This document shows positions 1 through 7,851 of a DNA stretch of 12,773 nucleotides, piece by piece. Made by a program: the position numbers and the translations under genes. The notes below the pieces were generated by a model that was given only the letters and a program-made list of their open reading frames with translations, was not told the DNA's origin and ran no database searches. Source of the DNA: Bacteroidales bacterium (GTDB taxonomy: Bacteria > Bacteroidota > Bacteroidia > Bacteroidales > UBA7960); assembly GCA_007124575.1 (NCBI GenBank), contig SLEW01000116.1, forward strand, positions 1 through 12,773. Reading direction: 5' to 3'. Each line of letters starts with the position of its first letter. The first letter of the stretch is position 1.

Positions 1-2
1 AT

Positions 3-2021
3 ACACCACCCAGGACACCGGCAGAGTTTGAAGAAGCACAGGCGGTTATTATCACCTGGGCGGCATATAGCTCCGAACTCCGCGAAATAGTCAGGCACGC
101 ACAATCCGCAGTGGAAGTTTATATCATAACCAACAATCAAAGCAATGTAGAAAGCTATCTGACCAGCGGGAATGTTCCATTGGATAACATTGTTTTTGTG
201 AACGCCCCCTTTAATTCTGTTTGGGTCAGAGACTATGGGCCACAAAGTGTATATCTGGATGGCACCGATGAATTGGCTTTCATTGACTGGGATTATAACC
301 GTCCTCGCCCACAGGACAACCAGATCCCACAATTCATGGCAAACTACCTGGATCTGGATATTTATCAGCTGGCCCTGGGCAATAACCTGCTCACAGCCAC
401 CGGAGGTAATTTCATGGCTGACGGTTTTGGCAGGGGATTCTCTTCAAAACTAATTCTTACTGAAAATTCTGGCTTTACCGAAGAACAGATCGACCTGGTC
501 AAATATGAGTTCCAAGGTATTCACACCTATATCAAGATGGATGAGTTGCCGTTTGACAATATCTCTCATCTCGACATGCACATGAAACTTCTGGATGAAG
601 TGACACTGCTGGTAGGAGAGTTCCCGGAAGGAGTTTCCGACGGACCTTTTATCGAATCCAACCTTGAATACCTCACCAGCAATTACCTGACCGCTTATGA
701 CAGGCCATTTGAGGTAGTGCGGATCCCCATGGCCCCAAGTCCCACTGGCAACTATCCACCCAACGCACATTATCGCACCTATACTAACTCTATCATCCTC
801 AACAATGTGGTTTTAGTACCAGTGTACGGCTCTTATCTCGACGCCGACGCACTGGAAGTATATGAAGAAGCCATGCCCGGCTATGAAATCGTAGGGATCA
901 ACATGGACAACGTAATTAGTGCCAGTGGTGCTATACACTGTGTCACAAGAGAGATCATGGCCGACGACCCAATCCATATTGCCCATGCTAAACTGCATGA
1001 TCAGGAGGCCAGCGACGACGGTTTTGAAATAAAAGCTACAATAAACACTGTCTCCGGCATCGACGAAGCTAAAGTATATTGGTCACTTGACAGCGATAAC
1101 GGTTTCGAAACCATTGACATGGTACTGGAAAATGACACGTTTTATGCCCACATACCCCCACAGCCCTGTCTCACAGAAATATCTTACTATATCAGTGCAA
1201 CAAATGTCAATGACAAAACCATCAATAAACCCCTGGTAGCTCCTGATGGCTATTATACTTTTACAATCCTGGGAGAAGAGACCGACTTTTATGCTGATGA
1301 CGTTTCTCTTGAGATGGGTGAGGCCACACAGTTTCATCTCACCTACTGCCAGGAACCAGATGATGTTTCCTGGGATTTCGGCCAGGGGGCTGAGCCAGCA
1401 ACTGCAGAGGGCACTGGACCGCATACCGTAACGTACCATGAACCGGGGGCAAAAACTGTTTCCGTAGCCTATGATGGGGAGGAGATAATAAAAGAGGACT
1501 ACATCGTGGTAAATGAAGCCAATGGTTATCTTTTGCTGGTCAAGACAGAAGGAGAAGGTACCACAAATCCGGATCCAGGTGAGTACGAGGTTTTTGATGG
1601 AGATGAATTTACATTGGAGGCTATAGCCGGCGAAGGATGGCAGTTTGTTAAATGGCGCATCAATAATGATGAAGATCAGTATAATGAACAGATAACCCTC
1701 ACAGTTGAAAGCAACCTGGTGGTTACAGCGGTTTTTGAAGACCCCACAACAGTTATTCCTTTTGCGGATGAGTCCTTGAGACACAACATCTATCCCAACC
1801 CAAGCCAGGGCAATTTTACCCTTTCGCTGTCGCCTTCGAATACAGCTACTCACCTTACAATTTCCGGATTGCATGGCGAAGTGGTTTTCGAGGAAATGGT
1901 TGCTGCCTCAACAGCCGAAACGATGCTGAACATCAACCTGGATAATGTACGTTCAGGTATATATATCGTCCATCTGACAAACGGCAAAGAGCTTATCACT
2001 GAAAAAATTGTGGTTCAATAA
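3..2021 (+). CDS. Secreted Porphyromonas-type arginine/agmatine deiminase with T9SS sorting domain (5' end missing)
   Basis: The frame is open from base 3, so the true start and signal peptide lie to the left of the window; 672 residues are visible. A GTG at 111 is internal, because the sequence before it already matches the family N-terminus (AEFEEAQAVIITW). Residues 1-325 are a PAD_porph/agmatine deiminase catalytic fold: WVRDYGP (Asp77), GGNFMADGFG, the His189-x-Asp191 site in SHLDMHMKLLDE, Asn262 in TYTNS, and the nucleophile Cys313 in GAIHCVT. An R-P-R pair at 100-102 sits near where I recall Arg152/Arg154 of P. gingivalis PPAD. Then follow an Ig-like sandwich (about 326-425), a PKD-like domain with VSWDFG (427-506), an InlB-type repeat with FVKW (508-583), and a type A sorting domain with YPNPSQGNF (592-672). 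The family hydrolyses guanidino groups to citrulline or carbamoyl products plus ammonia. The tail implies export and surface attachment by T9SS. Whether the substrate is peptidyl-arginine or agmatine cannot be settled here. Confidence 0.9.
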   Translation, partial: TPPRTPAEFEEAQAVIITWAAYSSELREIVRHAQSAVEVYIITNNQSNVESYLTSGNVPLDNIVFVNAPFNSVWVRDYGPQSVYLDGTDELAFIDWDYNRPRPQDNQIPQFMANYLDLDIYQLALGNNLLTATGGNFMADGFGRGFSSKLILTENSGFTEEQIDLVKYEFQGIHTYIKMDELPFDNISHLDMHMKLLDEVTLLVGEFPEGVSDGPFIESNLEYLTSNYLTAYDRPFEVVRIPMAPSPTGNYPPNAHYRTYTNSIILNNVVLVPVYGSYLDADALEVYEEAMPGYEIVGINMDNVISASGAIHCVTREIMADDPIHIAHAKLHDQEASDDGFEIKATINTVSGIDEAKVYWSLDSDNGFETIDMVLENDTFYAHIPPQPCLTEISYYISATNVNDKTINKPLVAPDGYYTFTILGEETDFYADDVSLEMGEATQFHLTYCQEPDDVSWDFGQGAEPATAEGTGPHTVTYHEPGAKTVSVAYDGEEIIKEDYIVVNEANGYLLLVKTEGEGTTNPDPGEYEVFDGDEFTLEAIAGEGWQFVKWRINNDEDQYNEQITLTVESNLVVTAVFEDPTTVIPFADESLRHNIYPNPSQGNFTLSLSPSNTATHLTISGLHGEVVFEEMVAASTAETMLNINLDNVRSGIYIVHLTNGKELITEKIVVQ

Positions 2022-2056
2022 GCATAAAACCATCACCAGTGAATTGAAATAAACTG

Positions 2057-2064
2057 TAATTTTG
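2057..2064 (+). promoter_or_regulatory. Putative Bacteroidota -7 promoter element upstream of the DUF5606 gene
   Basis: TAATTTTG matches the Bacteroidota -7 consensus TAnnTTTG exactly. It lies 26 bp before the ATG at 2091, which would give a leader of about 20 nt. No TTTG-like -33 element is visible at the usual distance, so the call rests on the -7 box and its position alone. It would drive DUF5606 and pyrD together. Confidence 0.5.
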
Positions 2065-2090
2065 TCCCAAACACCTGAAAGATCACGACT

Positions 2091-2597
2091 ATGGACTTGA
2101 ACAAAATCATGACAGTATCCGGCAAACCCGGACTTTATAAGGTAGTAGCGCAAACGAGAAACGGTCTGATAGCAGAATCCCTGCAGGATGGCAAACGCAT
2201 GCCCATATTTTCCACCGACCGCTCCTCAACGCTGGAAGACATCAGTGTTTTCACCTACGAGAAAGACATGCCGTTAAAGGAAGTCTTATGGGCCATTTAT
2301 CAAAAATATGATGGCCAGGAAGGACCAGACCCCAAATCATCATCTCCTGATGAACTGAAAACTGCCTTTGAAGAAATTTTACCTGATCATGATAAGGAAA
2401 GGGTTCATGTATCTGACATGAAAAAAATCTTTTCCTGGTACAACATCCTTCTTGAAAAAGACATGATCAGCAACCCGGAAGAAGAAGAAGAAAAAGAAGG
2501 CGCGGGTGACACAGAAAAGTCAAAAGAGGAGGATAAGCCAGAAGAAGAGAAAAAGGATGAGACGACCGGGGAACAGAATGAAAAGGGTAAGGAATAA
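2091..2597 (+). CDS. DUF5606 domain protein with charged C-terminal tail
   Basis: This is a 168-residue cytoplasmic protein with no signal peptide or membrane segment. The N-terminus (MDLNKIMTVSGKPGLYKVV) and the stretch ending near KKIFSWYNILLEKDMI resemble the DUF5606 family, conserved in Bacteroidota and of unknown function. Residues 1 to about 127 look globular. Residues 128-168 are a low-complexity Glu/Lys tail, probably disordered. The ATG at 2091 fits the family N-terminus and follows a -7 promoter box. The stop is 16 bp before the chosen pyrD start, so the two are probably co-transcribed. The family name is recalled from the N-terminal pattern, not from a search, and I do not assign a function. 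Confidence 0.8.
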   Translation: MDLNKIMTVSGKPGLYKVVAQTRNGLIAESLQDGKRMPIFSTDRSSTLEDISVFTYEKDMPLKEVLWAIYQKYDGQEGPDPKSSSPDELKTAFEEILPDHDKERVHVSDMKKIFSWYNILLEKDMISNPEEEEEKEGAGDTEKSKEEDKPEEEKKDETTGEQNEKGKE

Positions 2598-2613
2598 CAC
2601 AGCAAAGGCTTAT

Positions 2614-3645
2614 ATGTATAAGAGAATTATACGTCCGCTATTATTCACATTCCCACCTGAAGGTATTCACAGGGCAGTAGCTAAGCTATTGCCCGTTTTT
2701 TTTGCCATTCCCGGGATTAAACCCCTGATGAGAAAAACAATGGTCGTCAGGGATCCCAGGCTGGAGCGTAAATTGTTCGGATTGCGCTTTCCAAACCCGG
2801 TAGGGGTGGCAGCTGGTTTTGATAAGGAGGTGTCGTTGTACAACGAACTGGGCTACATGGGCTTCAGCCATGTCGAAATAGGCACAATAACCCCCGGGGC
2901 GCAGGCAGGAAACCCCAAACCCCGGCTTTTCAGACTGCCTGAAGACCAGGCGCTGATTAATCGTATGGGCTTTAACAACCTTGGTGTAGAAGACTGTATC
3001 ACAAAACTCAAAAAGAAAAATCCGCAGATCATCATTGGAGGCAACATAGGAAAAAACACGTCTACACCCAACGAAAAAGCAGCAGATGATTATTGTTTCT
3101 GCTTCGGGAAACTATTCAGCTTTGTAGATTATTTCGTCATAAATGTGAGTTGTCCTAATATTAAAGACCTGCAAAAGTTGCAGGATAAAGACGAAACTTT
3201 AAAGATCTTGCATGCGATCCAGGATATTAACAAGGCCAAAGATCCCCCGAAACCTGTATTGCTTAAAATATCCCCAGATTTGAGCCATGGTCAGCTTGAC
3301 GATATCATTGACATCATACGGGAGACTGGGCTGCAGGGCATTGTAGCCACCAATACATCTCCCCTGCGCGAGAATTTGCAAACACCACGGAAAAAAATAT
3401 CAGATATCGGTCAGGGAGGCTTAAGCGGCAGGCCAATTAAACATAAAAGCACCAGAACAATAGCCTATCTTCATAAAAAAACAGGTGGTACCATCCCCAT
3501 TATAGGGGCAGGTGGCATTTTTTCAGCTGCTGATGCCATAGAGAAACTGCAAGCCGGCGCATCGCTGGTACAGGTGTATACCGGCTTCATTTACCAGGGG
3601 CCGGGCATTGCCAAACAAATCAACAGCCATCTCCTCAAAAAATAA
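2614..3645 (+). CDS. pyrD: Dihydroorotate dehydrogenase (quinone), class 2
   Basis: This 343-residue enzyme is close to the usual length for class 2. It oxidises dihydroorotate to orotate with FMN, passing electrons to membrane quinone, the fourth step of UMP synthesis. Visible signatures are VGVAAGFDKE (63-72), PRLFRLPEDQALINRMGFNN (103-122), NVSCPN with the class 2 catalytic base Ser179, KISPDL (218-223), VATNTSP (244-250), GGLSGRPI (268-275) and the FMN-phosphate loop IIGAGGIFSAADA (297-309). The N-terminal 40 residues are the hydrophobic, basic helical region that docks class 2 enzymes on the membrane. I chose the ATG at 2614 because MYKRIIRPLLFTFPPEG is the family N-terminus. The same frame is open back to 2506, but that part overlaps the DUF5606 tail and encodes only Lys/Arg-rich sequence. 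Confidence 0.96.
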   Translation: MYKRIIRPLLFTFPPEGIHRAVAKLLPVFFAIPGIKPLMRKTMVVRDPRLERKLFGLRFPNPVGVAAGFDKEVSLYNELGYMGFSHVEIGTITPGAQAGNPKPRLFRLPEDQALINRMGFNNLGVEDCITKLKKKNPQIIIGGNIGKNTSTPNEKAADDYCFCFGKLFSFVDYFVINVSCPNIKDLQKLQDKDETLKILHAIQDINKAKDPPKPVLLKISPDLSHGQLDDIIDIIRETGLQGIVATNTSPLRENLQTPRKKISDIGQGGLSGRPIKHKSTRTIAYLHKKTGGTIPIIGAGGIFSAADAIEKLQAGASLVQVYTGFIYQGPGIAKQINSHLLKK

Positions 3646-3683
3646 AAGACAAAAAAACTCAATTTTATTTGTACTTTTAATGC

Positions 3684-3698
3684 GCCTATGTTATAGGC
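3684..3698. repeat. Short perfect inverted repeat between pyrD and the aspartyl protease gene
   Basis: GCCTAT, a 3-nt spacer GTT, then ATAGGC form a perfect 6-bp inverted repeat 38 bp after the pyrD stop. There is no T-run directly after it on the plus strand, so it is not a convincing intrinsic terminator. It could be a small hairpin or protein site, or chance. I see no convincing promoter in the rest of this 118-bp gap. Confidence 0.3.
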
Positions 3699-3763
3699 TG
3701 TTAAAATCAATATCATAGCGCTGGTTAATCAAAATCTGGCAGTTTTTTTGTTGTGAAGAAAGT

Positions 3764-5005
3764 ATGAATATATATTACCCTATAATAAAATGGAGCTTAA
3801 CACTCATTTTCCTCTGCTACTTAACTGGCAGCGCAAGTGGCGTACAGCAAGGGGAATTCCGGTTTAACCGCAACAAAGGTTCGGTGATTATTCCCATCCA
3901 GGTTCGAAATAACCTGGCGGTAGTGCCCCTTTTTATTAATGACCATGGACCTTTTCACTTTATTCTTGACACCGGTGTAAATACCACCATCCTTACTGAA
4001 CCGCGGATTGCCCATATGACCGCGCTAAACATCGAGGATGAGATTCTGATATACGGATTGGGGGGAGAAGGTATAGTAGAAGCTGCATTAGCCAGTAATG
4101 TAAAGATAAATATGCGCGGAATTACCGGAACTGACCTTAACATGGTGGTCATCCCCGAAGACATTCTTTCCTTCAGCGAGTCATTTGGATTTCCTGTATA
4201 TGGGATCATTGGATATGATTTTTTACAGCACTTCCCTGTGGAAATAAGCTATGCATCTGAAACAATGCGCGTATATAACAACAGGGATTACAGGATATAC
4301 AGAAGAAGCAGGGTACTGCCCTTCAAACTTGTGCATGGGAAGCCCTACATTGAATCAACCATTATCGGCGAGCATGGTGACACGCTGACTACAAATTTAC
4401 TGCTTGACCTGGGCGCAAGCCACCCGGTGTACCTTAACAACGATTATATCAACATGTCAGATCATACTATTGAAAGCTTCCTTGGTAAGGGCATAGGTGG
4501 CAATCTGATGGGCAGAATGGGGTTTGTGCAAAAACTAAAGTTAGGTGATCTAATCATTGACAGACCCATTGTTTCCTACCCTGACAGGGAATTTCTCGAA
4601 TTTTATGGTACGGAGATCGAATGGGAAGGAATTATTGGAGGCGGGATAATCCATCGTTTTAATGTAATACTGGATTATCCCTCCGAAAAGGTCATCTTTC
4701 GTCCGGCGTCAAAATATAATGACCCGTTCCACACTAACTTGAGCGGGTTGGAGGTTGTTGCGAGAGGGCTTAGAATGAGAAAATTTGTCATTCATTATGT
4801 CAGGCCCGGATCAATAGCCTACGAATCCGGCATCCGTGCAGGGGATCAGATCATTACCCTAAACAACAAGACCCATGTGCAGTTTACGATGGAAGATGTC
4901 ATGAGCACCCTTTCAGAGCGCGAAGGTCGCCGCATATCCATGTCACTGTTGCGGGGCGACGAGCTGATAAGAGTAAATTTCCGCCTTCGCGAAGATCTGT
5001 ACTGA
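3764..5005 (+). CDS. Exported retropepsin-like aspartyl protease with C-terminal PDZ domain
   Basis: A 413-residue protein. Residues 1-26 look like a Sec signal peptide: a hydrophobic stretch (SLTLIFLCYL) ending near GSASG. Cys18 is preceded by Leu, a poor lipobox, so I do not call it a lipoprotein. Residues 40-170 are a first aspartyl protease lobe with FILDTGVNTTIL (Asp69) and a later YGIIGYDFL. Residues 185-315 are a second lobe with LLLDLGAS (Asp215) and EGIIGGGIIHRFNVILDY. Residues 325-410 form a PDZ domain (PGSIAYESGIRAGDQIITLNN). Two lobes in one chain suggest an intramolecular pseudodimer like pepsin rather than a retropepsin homodimer. The second site reads Asp-Leu-Gly where Asp-Thr/Ser-Gly is usual, so activity needs proof. 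Location is inferred as periplasm or outside. The substrate is unknown, and the gene appears to be transcribed alone. Confidence 0.85.
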   Translation: MNIYYPIIKWSLTLIFLCYLTGSASGVQQGEFRFNRNKGSVIIPIQVRNNLAVVPLFINDHGPFHFILDTGVNTTILTEPRIAHMTALNIEDEILIYGLGGEGIVEAALASNVKINMRGITGTDLNMVVIPEDILSFSESFGFPVYGIIGYDFLQHFPVEISYASETMRVYNNRDYRIYRRSRVLPFKLVHGKPYIESTIIGEHGDTLTTNLLLDLGASHPVYLNNDYINMSDHTIESFLGKGIGGNLMGRMGFVQKLKLGDLIIDRPIVSYPDREFLEFYGTEIEWEGIIGGGIIHRFNVILDYPSEKVIFRPASKYNDPFHTNLSGLEVVARGLRMRKFVIHYVRPGSIAYESGIRAGDQIITLNNKTHVQFTMEDVMSTLSEREGRRISMSLLRGDELIRVNFRLREDLY

Positions 5006-5026
5006 ATAATAAAAGCCTTCTTTTGA

Positions 5027-6790
5027 TCAGCGGCGTAAGTAGGGCATATCTTTCTTCCTGCCTTGTTCTGCCCACTCTTCCGGTATCACCTTCCAGTTGT
5101 TTCTGCTTTCAGGATGATACTCTTCAATCTCAGAAAAATAATCAATCATGTAGCTTCTGAGATCTCGTTCGGTAGTAAAAGAAATGCGTTCTGAAAGCTC
5201 ATCCCTGGAGATACCGGCACCTTCAGTAAGATGGCCTCCCCCGCCGCTCCCACGGTATGAATTAATGGCCACCTGATAGGTACTTTCCGGATCAAACGAG
5301 CTGCCATCTTCCATGCCAAGAATTTCCACACGCTCACCCACCGCCTTGCTTACATCCACGGTGTATTCAATCCCGGCAGCAGAATCAAAATTATAAGGTG
5401 CATTTCTCAGGGCCTGCCTTCCCTTTCTGTCTCCGGGAATCCGACCCAGTTCATCACGACGCATATTAAGAAGATGATCATCTTCGTTGAGCATTCTGTT
5501 AAACCAGAGGCCGTAAGAATACTCCAGGTGATCAATAATCTCCTGGCCGGTAAGTTCCATAGTATACAGGTAGTTCTCATACTCATACAACCTGAAAAAG
5601 TCGCGCATGTGAAGTTTGCCTTTACGTATTGTCTGATCAAAGGCCAGCGGGGCCGTAAAACTGATATCGGCTTCGGTAAGACTTAGTTGCACATGATGTA
5701 CCAGGTCTGTAAAAGGCGCACTGCCAAATAAAGACTCCATAGAGTGTATGTCGGCAGTAATCTTTCCAACTTCTTTATTGGCGAAGTCAAGTATTTCCTG
5801 CACATCATCTTCGAATTTCTGGATAAAGGGATGGCTAGGAACGGCTTTTTCTGTGGATATCATCTCAGCACGCACGTCTTTCAGCTGAAAGGGTTCGCGC
5901 CGGGACTCTCTCCGGAAGGTCAGTTCTGTCAGGGCAAGATGTTCGGCAAAATGGCCGGGTCCCATGACAAGTACATCTTCTCCTGCCGTGTTGCTTACCG
6001 TCTGAATTCTTCTCCGGTGGTCATGAGAAGAAAAGATGACATCGAAACCATGTACATGCTTTGCTATATATCCGGAGGCATTTTCCAGGGGATGGTCATC
6101 CGGGTCGGGTTCCAGTGGGCCAAATCCGCTATGAAACAGTCCGATGATCGCATCTGCTTCTTCGTTTTCATTAATGTAATCGACCCAGTATTGTGCGCTT
6201 TCCACCATATCCTGGAATTCAAGACCTTCCCACAGATGAGGCGGAAGCCAGTTGGGAACGCCAGTGGTGGTAAGACCGATTACAGCCACTTTTACACGTT
6301 GTCGTTCTATGATGATATACGGCTTAAAATAAGGCTCTCCTGTTTCTGCATCCAGCACATTGCCACCGAGCCATGGAAAATCAAACTCATCCAGAATACG
6401 GTTATACACCTCAGGACCCGCCTCGATATCATGATTACCGATCGTGGCAGCATCATACCCAATAAAATTCATCATCCTGCTGAAAAGGTTTTCATCTGTC
6501 TCCTGCACAAAATTGGCATAATACGCTGCAGGCGTTCCCTGAATAAGATCCCCGTTGTCAAGCAGGATAAGGTTGCTTCTTTCGCGTGCACGCAGGGATT
6601 GAACCATATAATGTACATTGGCCATGGAGGTCCGTGCTGGCCGGTTAGCAACAAAGTCGTAAGGAAATAAGCGGGCATGCACATCTGCTGTTACAGCAAC
6701 CTGCACCTTTACCTCACGGGCTGAGACACTGCCCGGGAAAAGCAAAAATACAGCCATCAATAGCAATGTAGTAATGAAAATACGGGTCAT
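5027..6790 (-). CDS. Exported 5'-nucleotidase / 2',3'-cyclic phosphodiesterase family metallophosphatase
   Basis: A 587-residue protein of the UshA/CpdB family, which dephosphorylates extracytoplasmic nucleotides to salvage nucleosides and phosphate. Residues 1-24 are a signal peptide (MTRIFITTLLL...GSVSA). The metallophosphatase domain carries the dimetal ligands in order: TADVH (Asp36, His38), LLDNGDLIQGTP (Asp81), IGNHDIE (Asn119, His120), GLFHSG (His220) and SSHDH (His256, His258). The C-terminal substrate domain (about 340-560) has the hallmark NSYRGSGGGGHL (510-521). The GDLIQGTP wording leans toward the CpdB side, but the exact substrate cannot be read from sequence. The ATG at 6790 is chosen because it starts a clean signal peptide; a longer TTG-started frame from 6841 would begin inside the rpoD terminator. 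It converges on the aspartyl protease gene. Confidence 0.93.
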   Translation of the reverse strand: MTRIFITTLLLMAVFLLFPGSVSAREVKVQVAVTADVHARLFPYDFVANRPARTSMANVHYMVQSLRARERSNLILLDNGDLIQGTPAAYYANFVQETDENLFSRMMNFIGYDAATIGNHDIEAGPEVYNRILDEFDFPWLGGNVLDAETGEPYFKPYIIIERQRVKVAVIGLTTTGVPNWLPPHLWEGLEFQDMVESAQYWVDYINENEEADAIIGLFHSGFGPLEPDPDDHPLENASGYIAKHVHGFDVIFSSHDHRRRIQTVSNTAGEDVLVMGPGHFAEHLALTELTFRRESRREPFQLKDVRAEMISTEKAVPSHPFIQKFEDDVQEILDFANKEVGKITADIHSMESLFGSAPFTDLVHHVQLSLTEADISFTAPLAFDQTIRKGKLHMRDFFRLYEYENYLYTMELTGQEIIDHLEYSYGLWFNRMLNEDDHLLNMRRDELGRIPGDRKGRQALRNAPYNFDSAAGIEYTVDVSKAVGERVEILGMEDGSSFDPESTYQVAINSYRGSGGGGHLTEGAGISRDELSERISFTTERDLRSYMIDYFSEIEEYHPESRNNWKVIPEEWAEQGRKKDMPYLRR

Positions 6791-6827
6791 GAGTGGTATT
6801 TTTGGATATGGAATAATGGGATAGAAC

Positions 6828-6870
6828 AAAAAAAGGGGCAATCAGTATTTTATATCCTGCCTTGCCCCTT
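6828..6870 (-). terminator. Intrinsic terminator downstream of rpoD
   Basis: Read on the minus strand, AAGGGGCAA (6870-6862), a 20-nt loop, and TTGCCCCTT (6841-6833) form a perfect 9-bp stem. It is followed without a gap by a T-run that reaches base 6828, seven T in all, two of them shared with the stem. It starts 15 bp past the rpoD stop and ends 37 bp before the nucleotidase start, so it should separate the two transcripts. The long loop is the only unusual feature. Confidence 0.85.
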
Positions 6871-6885
6871 CATATAACTGAAAAA

Positions 6886-7752
6886 CTATTGTCCAAGATA
6901 AGCTTTCAGCAGCTTGCTTCTGGAAGTATGCTTTAAACGTCTAATGGCTTTCTCTTTGATTTGACGAACCCTTTCGCGGGTAAGGTCGAATTTTGCACCG
7001 ATCTCATCCAGGGTAAGGCCATGGTTCATGCCGATACCAAAGTAGAGGTTGATAACGTCGCGCTCCTTTTCGGTAAGCGTGGCCAGTGACCGCTGAATTT
7101 CCCGGGCGAGTGATTCGTGTATCAGGCTTGAGTCAGCATTTGGAGAATCATTATTCACATATACATCCAGCAGGCTGGCATCTTCACCCTGCACCAGCGG
7201 TGCATCCACTGACACATGATGTGTGGAAATCCTGAACGATTCCGTGATCTTATCCTCGTTTACATCAAGAGCATCTGCCAGCTCCTCAGCGGATGGCGGG
7301 CGCTCATATTGCTGCTCCAGCCTGGAAGCTTCTTTTTTAATCTTGTTTAGTGATCCTACCTGGTTCAGCGGCAGCCTGACAATACGTGATTGCTCAGCCA
7401 GTGCCTGCAATATGGATTGGCGAATCCACCAGACAGCATATGAGATAAACTTAAATCCACGGGTTTCGTCAAACCGCTTGGCGGCTTTTATCAAGCCAAG
7501 GTTACCCTCATTGATCAGGTCAGGCAGACTCAGCCCCTGATTCTGATATTGCTTGGCCACAGAGACCACAAAGCGCAGGTTGGCCTTGGTAAGTTTTTCC
7601 AACGCTACCTGGTCACCTTGTTTGATACGTTGAGCCAGCTGAACCTCCTCTTCAGCCGATATCAACGGCACCTTACCTATCTCCTGCAGGTATTTATCCA
7701 GTGACGCCGTATCACGATTGGTTATGGATTTAGAAATTTTAAGTTGTCGCAT
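6886..7752 (-). CDS. rpoD: Primary RNA polymerase sigma factor (RpoD/SigA)
   Basis: The 288-residue housekeeping sigma factor of the Bacteroidota type. It directs core RNA polymerase to most promoters. Region 1.2 is at about 17-50 (DKYLQEIGKVPLISAEEE). Region 2 is at 53-123, including the core-binding stretch LPDLINEGNLGLIKA and the -10/-7 melting and recognition segment FKFISYAVWWIRQSI (100-114). Region 3 is at about 135-205. Region 4, at about 220-273, has the helix-turn-helix LTLDEIGAKFDLTRERVRQI. Region 1.1 and the non-conserved insert of E. coli RpoD are absent, as is normal for this phylum. The ATG at 7752 gives the expected N-terminus (MRQLKISKSITNRD). It has its own promoter upstream and terminator downstream, so it is probably monocistronic. 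Confidence 0.97.
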   Translation of the reverse strand: MRQLKISKSITNRDTASLDKYLQEIGKVPLISAEEEVQLAQRIKQGDQVALEKLTKANLRFVVSVAKQYQNQGLSLPDLINEGNLGLIKAAKRFDETRGFKFISYAVWWIRQSILQALAEQSRIVRLPLNQVGSLNKIKKEASRLEQQYERPPSAEELADALDVNEDKITESFRISTHHVSVDAPLVQGEDASLLDVYVNNDSPNADSSLIHESLAREIQRSLATLTEKERDVINLYFGIGMNHGLTLDEIGAKFDLTRERVRQIKEKAIRRLKHTSRSKLLKAYLGQ

Positions 7753-7819
7753 ATATTTGATTTCTTTAATTTAGAGGGTTAGAGAGGGCTTTCTTCCCCC
7801 GATAGCGGGAAAAAACCCT

Positions 7820-7851
7820 CAAAGGTACAAAAAATTTTCGTAAGGTGCAAT
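7820..7851 (-). promoter_or_regulatory. rpoD promoter with -33 and -7 elements
   Basis: On the minus strand, ATTG (7851-7848), a 20-nt spacer and TACCTTTG (7827-7820) match the Bacteroidota pattern of a TTG-containing -33 box and a perfect TAnnTTTG -7 box. A start near 7813 would give a leader of about 60 nt before the rpoD ATG. The leader contains a small all-GC hairpin, CCCG-CTAT-CGGG (7809-7798). No Shine-Dalgarno sequence is seen before the start codon. Confidence 0.7.

Noticed and set aside
1083..1874. 263-codon open frame on the minus strand inside the deiminase gene
   Set aside because: It is antisense to the clear Ig-PKD-repeat-sorting domain coding frame, is Cys- and Ile-rich, and has no motif.
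2506..2613. 36-codon N-terminal extension of pyrD
   Set aside because: It overlaps the DUF5606 C-terminus and encodes only Lys/Arg-rich residues caused by the GAA/AAG repeats of the other frame; the family N-terminus begins at 2614.
5011..5024. AAAAG-CCTT-CTTTT hairpin between the convergent aspartyl protease and nucleotidase genes
   Set aside because: The 5-bp stem has a single G-C pair and is too weak to call a terminator, although its place between convergent genes would suit one.
5744..6670. 308-codon open frame on the plus strand opposite the nucleotidase gene
   Set aside because: It lies fully antisense to a well-supported gene, has no recognisable domain, and is rich in Phe, His, Ile and Cys with no family pattern, as expected for a shadow frame.
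6791..6841. 17-codon N-terminal extension of the nucleotidase from a TTG start
   Set aside because: It would start inside the rpoD terminator stem and would put a Pro-rich segment ahead of a normal signal peptide.
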